In this document: positions 6,527 to 8,646 of the stretch, one piece after another
How the letters are laid out: every line of letters starts with the position of its first letter
Position numbering within the stretch: position 1 is the first letter of the stretch
Source of the DNA: Gammaproteobacteria bacterium
GTDB lineage: Bacteria > Pseudomonadota > Gammaproteobacteria > Pseudomonadales > Azotimanducaceae
Assembly: GCA_018667205.1 (NCBI GenBank)
Contig: JABIVN010000585.1
Location: forward strand, 1-8,646
DNA length: 8,646 nt
Direction of reading: 5' to 3'
Program-made: the position numbers and the translations under genes
The notes under the pieces: model-generated
What the model saw: the letters and a program-made list of their open reading frames with translations, nothing else
The model's database searches: none
What the model was told of the DNA's origin: nothing

Positions 6527-7526
6527 TTTTACCTCCGACTAATACAGCGATTTGCCAATCAAGCACTTTGACATCATTTCCAGCTTCCGGTGCTTCCGCC
6601 CCTCTTTCTGCATACACCTCTATTCCAAGGTCTAATATTTTACCCTTACCTGTCGCGATTTCTCCCTTGACCGTTATGACGCTATTCAATATGTCCTGCT
6701 CGAACACGGGAGCGACATGGTCACATTTGTACCAGCAAAGCACGGTTGCGAGCGAAGGGAGTACCCTTGAAAGCTGTGCAGCTGCTAGCGAAATGGTGTG
6801 CCCACCGTAGACCAGTCGCCTCTTATAAATGCCGCGGCCTGCATCGGTATGAGTCATCGCCAGGTTTAATGTCATGCGAACTATTTCTGGCGCAGAAGTG
6901 ACAGTGTCCCGGGCTTCGACTTTAATCACGTTTCCAGGACTGAACTCCTCTGTGACCGCTGGCAGTAAACCAAGGTTCCAATCAGGTACAGCAGCCAAAA
7001 GGTCTTTGCGATCGATACTCTCTGGCATCACCGACAAGTCATCATTGTGACCGGTATCAGCATTTTCTTCTCTGCAGGGCACCATGGGACATCGCCAGAA
7101 CAGCAAGACAGTCTCACCATCTTGGTTTACGACGTGCATTTCCAGCCCAACCATACCTGAGGAAGGTCTCCCGGGTTTTATCGCATTTTGCCGAAGCGCC
7201 ACCACCCTGGTTGTCGTTGTCAGGGTGTCCCCGATATAAACGGGCCGATGAAACCGTAAGCCACGATAAAACAGGTTGCCCAATACGCGTTGCGTAGGGA
7301 TCGTGCTCTGGCCGATCGCGATATTGCTCACCAAAGCAGGGTTGACCAACGACCTATCCTGTCCTGTCACCTGTCGGGATAAAACAAGGTCGAGTGGTAG
7401 CCGCGAGCGATCTCCAAAAACCATTTGGTGAATCGCCGCGTAGCCATCGGTCACCGTAATCGAAGGAACAGCGCTCAGATCGTCGCCTATAGAGAAATCT
7501 TCGAACCATGGTGCTTCTAAACTCAA
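6519..7526 (-). CDS. Double hot-dog MaoC-type hydratase, resembling mesaconyl-CoA (beta-methylmalyl-CoA) hydratase
   Basis: A 335-residue protein with two hot-dog halves, near the about 340-355 residues of mesaconyl-C1-CoA hydratase (Mch). The N-terminal half has WFEDFSIGDD (7-16), RFHRPVYIGDTL (91-102) and RVVALRQN (107-114), all typical of this enzyme class. The C-terminal half has Asn221-x4-His226 (NLAMTH) and RLVYGGHTISLA (237-248). As I recall it, Chloroflexus Mch also carries Asn-x4-His and VYGGHxISLA where ordinary MaoC hydratases have Asp-x4-His. Mch interconverts beta-methylmalyl-CoA and mesaconyl-C1-CoA, which is the substrate of the Mct-like enzyme encoded next. The start is TTG 7526 with AGAGGG 8 bases upstream, overlapping the aldolase stop as TTGA. 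The sequence is divergent enough that another beta-hydroxyacyl-CoA dehydratase is possible. Fold and class are secure, substrate moderate. Confidence 0.8.
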   Translation of the reverse strand: MSLEAPWFEDFSIGDDLSAVPSITVTDGYAAIHQMVFGDRSRLPLDLVLSRQVTGQDRSLVNPALVSNIAIGQSTIPTQRVLGNLFYRGLRFHRPVYIGDTLTTTTRVVALRQNAIKPGRPSSGMVGLEMHVVNQDGETVLLFWRCPMVPCREENADTGHNDDLSVMPESIDRKDLLAAVPDWNLGLLPAVTEEFSPGNVIKVEARDTVTSAPEIVRMTLNLAMTHTDAGRGIYKRRLVYGGHTISLAAAQLSRVLPSLATVLCWYKCDHVAPVFEQDILNSVITVKGEIATGKGKILDLGIEVYAERGAEAPEAGNDVKVLDWQIAVLVGGKSV

Positions 7527-8646
7527 TGTGAAAACCCTCTAGCAGAAATTGGCCAAACCTCATGGACCAGACCCTCACGATAAGGGAAATAGAAATCATG
7601 CAGGTTTACGGTTGGATCGCAGTGCGGCGTAATCATTGAAAGTTTGCTCCCTAGGCGAATTTCACGCGACGGATTATTCAACTGCACGATGCCATGTTCA
7701 TCGCCACCCCAATGAAAGGTGACGCCCTCGACATCCTGAAATTCTGGTGCCATCTTGTCCGAAGCGAATGACTTAAAACCCCCGTCAACGGTAATAAGCC
7801 GACGCTGCGGCTGACTGATCGCAGTAACGAGCACGTGCAGAGATACACCAAAATCCGTAAACCGCGCTGAGTCAACGCCCCCAATATCCCGATACTCTAT
7901 ATCCATAAAGGCATAAGAGCCGGCCTGAAGCTCATTAATAAGCCCTAGATCGTGCTCCATATTGTAAGTCCCGGTTCCTCCACCGGACACAACCGGCACC
8001 TTTATTCCTGCCTGATCAAGCAACCTTAGGGTCTGAATTCCCTTATCCATTATATGAGTATATTTTTCCTGGCGCTTGGAGAACCCTTCAATATGCATGC
8101 AGTTGCCAGCGTACATTTGGATTCCGGCGAAATTCAGCGAACTCGATTCACCAATGTGTCGAACCAATTGCAGTGCTTTATCTCCTGTTTCGATTCCTGT
8201 GCGCCCCATGCCGGGATCAAGGTCTACAAAGACATCGACAACAAGCCCCTCCGAGTCGGCAACTTTTGCCAAAAGATCCGCCGCATGGACGCTGTCTACG
8301 ACAATCTTTAAGCCAGGATGGTTTCTTCGAGCGGCAACGAATCGATTCACCTTGTCCAGCGTTGCTATCGGCGAGGTGATCAGGACATCCTTGATACCGG
8401 CAGCGCACATAACCTCTGCCTCGCTAACTTTTGCCGCACAAACGCCGCTGGCGCCGCCTTCAATCTGCTTGCGAGCGATGATCGGACACTTGTGCATTTT
8501 GGTGTGAGCTCTAAGTCCAATATTCTGCTGGTCCAAGTAAGACTGCATTTTGGCAAGATTAGCGTCGAACACATCCAGATCGATAATCAACGCTGGCGTC
8601 TGAAGCTCTGCCAGAGGGATCGGGTCATCAAGTATTATCGCTTCCA
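7523..8646 (-). CDS. D-threonine aldolase / D-3-hydroxyaspartate aldolase-type PLP enzyme, N-terminus cut by window edge
   Basis: The frame stays open to the right edge. The TTG at 8590 is not the start, because the 18 codons before it encode DDPIPLAELQTPALIIDLD, the conserved opening of this family. About 373 residues are visible, so only a handful are missing from a usual length near 380. The fold is the alanine-racemase-like DSD1 family. The PLP lysine is expected in RAHTKMHK (codon at 8500-8498). DLDPGMGRTG, GIQMYAGNC, VSGGGTGTYN and HWGGDEHG follow. Near the C-terminus is HCDPTVNL, with His at 7624-7622 and Asp at 7618-7616. A His-x-Asp metal site is typical of bacterial D-threonine aldolases, while D-serine dehydratases have His-x-Cys. 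The enzyme should split a beta-hydroxy-D-amino acid into glycine plus an aldehyde; if the substrate is 3-hydroxyaspartate the aldehyde is glyoxylate. It is translationally coupled to the hydratase gene. Confidence 0.85.
   Translation of the reverse strand, partial: EAIILDDPIPLAELQTPALIIDLDVFDANLAKMQSYLDQQNIGLRAHTKMHKCPIIARKQIEGGASGVCAAKVSEAEVMCAAGIKDVLITSPIATLDKVNRFVAARRNHPGLKIVVDSVHAADLLAKVADSEGLVVDVFVDLDPGMGRTGIETGDKALQLVRHIGESSSLNFAGIQMYAGNCMHIEGFSKRQEKYTHIMDKGIQTLRLLDQAGIKVPVVSGGGTGTYNMEHDLGLINELQAGSYAFMDIEYRDIGGVDSARFTDFGVSLHVLVTAISQPQRRLITVDGGFKSFASDKMAPEFQDVEGVTFHWGGDEHGIVQLNNPSREIRLGSKLSMITPHCDPTVNLHDFYFPYREGLVHEVWPISARGFSH

Noticed and set aside
8054..8507. Plus-strand frames opposite the aldolase gene
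   Set aside because: They are antisense to a conserved PLP enzyme and look like codon-mirror artefacts.
8588..8590. TTG at 8590 as the aldolase start
   Set aside because: The 18 codons upstream, still in frame to the window edge, encode the conserved family N-terminus (LQTPALIIDLD), so the true start is beyond the window.

Overview
The window reads as the chromosome of a gram-negative gammaproteobacterium-like organism. The main evidence is a lipid A/Kdo block (ExbB-ExbD-MsbA-LpxK-YcaR-KdsB) of the kind that runs in gammaproteobacteria. I cannot name the species. All genes I can support lie on the minus strand, so the window is read from right to left. I saw no tRNA, rRNA, CRISPR array, insertion sequence or phage gene. 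Plus-strand open frames are antisense shadows.

Right half (8646 to 5315): three overlapping genes form one transcription unit that enters from the right edge. In order they are (1) a D-threonine aldolase/D-3-hydroxyaspartate aldolase-type PLP enzyme of the DSD1/alanine-racemase-fold family, missing only its extreme N-terminus; (2) a double hot-dog MaoC-type hydratase resembling mesaconyl-CoA (beta-methylmalyl-CoA) hydratase; and (3) a class III CoA transferase closely resembling mesaconyl-CoA C1:C4 CoA transferase (Mct) of the Chloroflexus 3-hydroxypropionate bicycle. Read together, they suggest a glyoxylate-handling module. An aldolase that can release glyoxylate and glycine from a beta-hydroxyaspartate would sit next to enzymes that process the glyoxylate + propionyl-CoA condensation product towards citramalyl-CoA, and so pyruvate + acetyl-CoA. 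This is inference. The lyases and the C4-hydratase that would complete it are not in the window.

A gap of about 136 bases (5179-5314) separates this unit from the next. It holds a 12-base direct repeat 32 bases apart, a short palindrome and a plausible sigma70 promoter.

Left half (5178 to 1): a tightly coupled envelope operon. It runs exbB, exbD, a single 965-codon reading frame that fuses MsbA (lipid A flippase) to LpxK (lipid A 4'-kinase), ycaR (Trm112-like zinc-ribbon protein), kdsB (CMP-Kdo synthetase) and a thioredoxin-like gene cut by the left edge. Junctions are 1-2 base gaps or 4-base overlaps.

The three most notable points are the MsbA-LpxK fusion, a kdsB frame whose only start fitting the family is an ATA codon (29 codons upstream of the first ATG), and the aldolase/hydratase/CoA-transferase operon. 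Several starts are non-ATG (TTG, GTG, ATA), so automatic calls based on ATG misplace at least the exbB, ycaR and kdsB starts.
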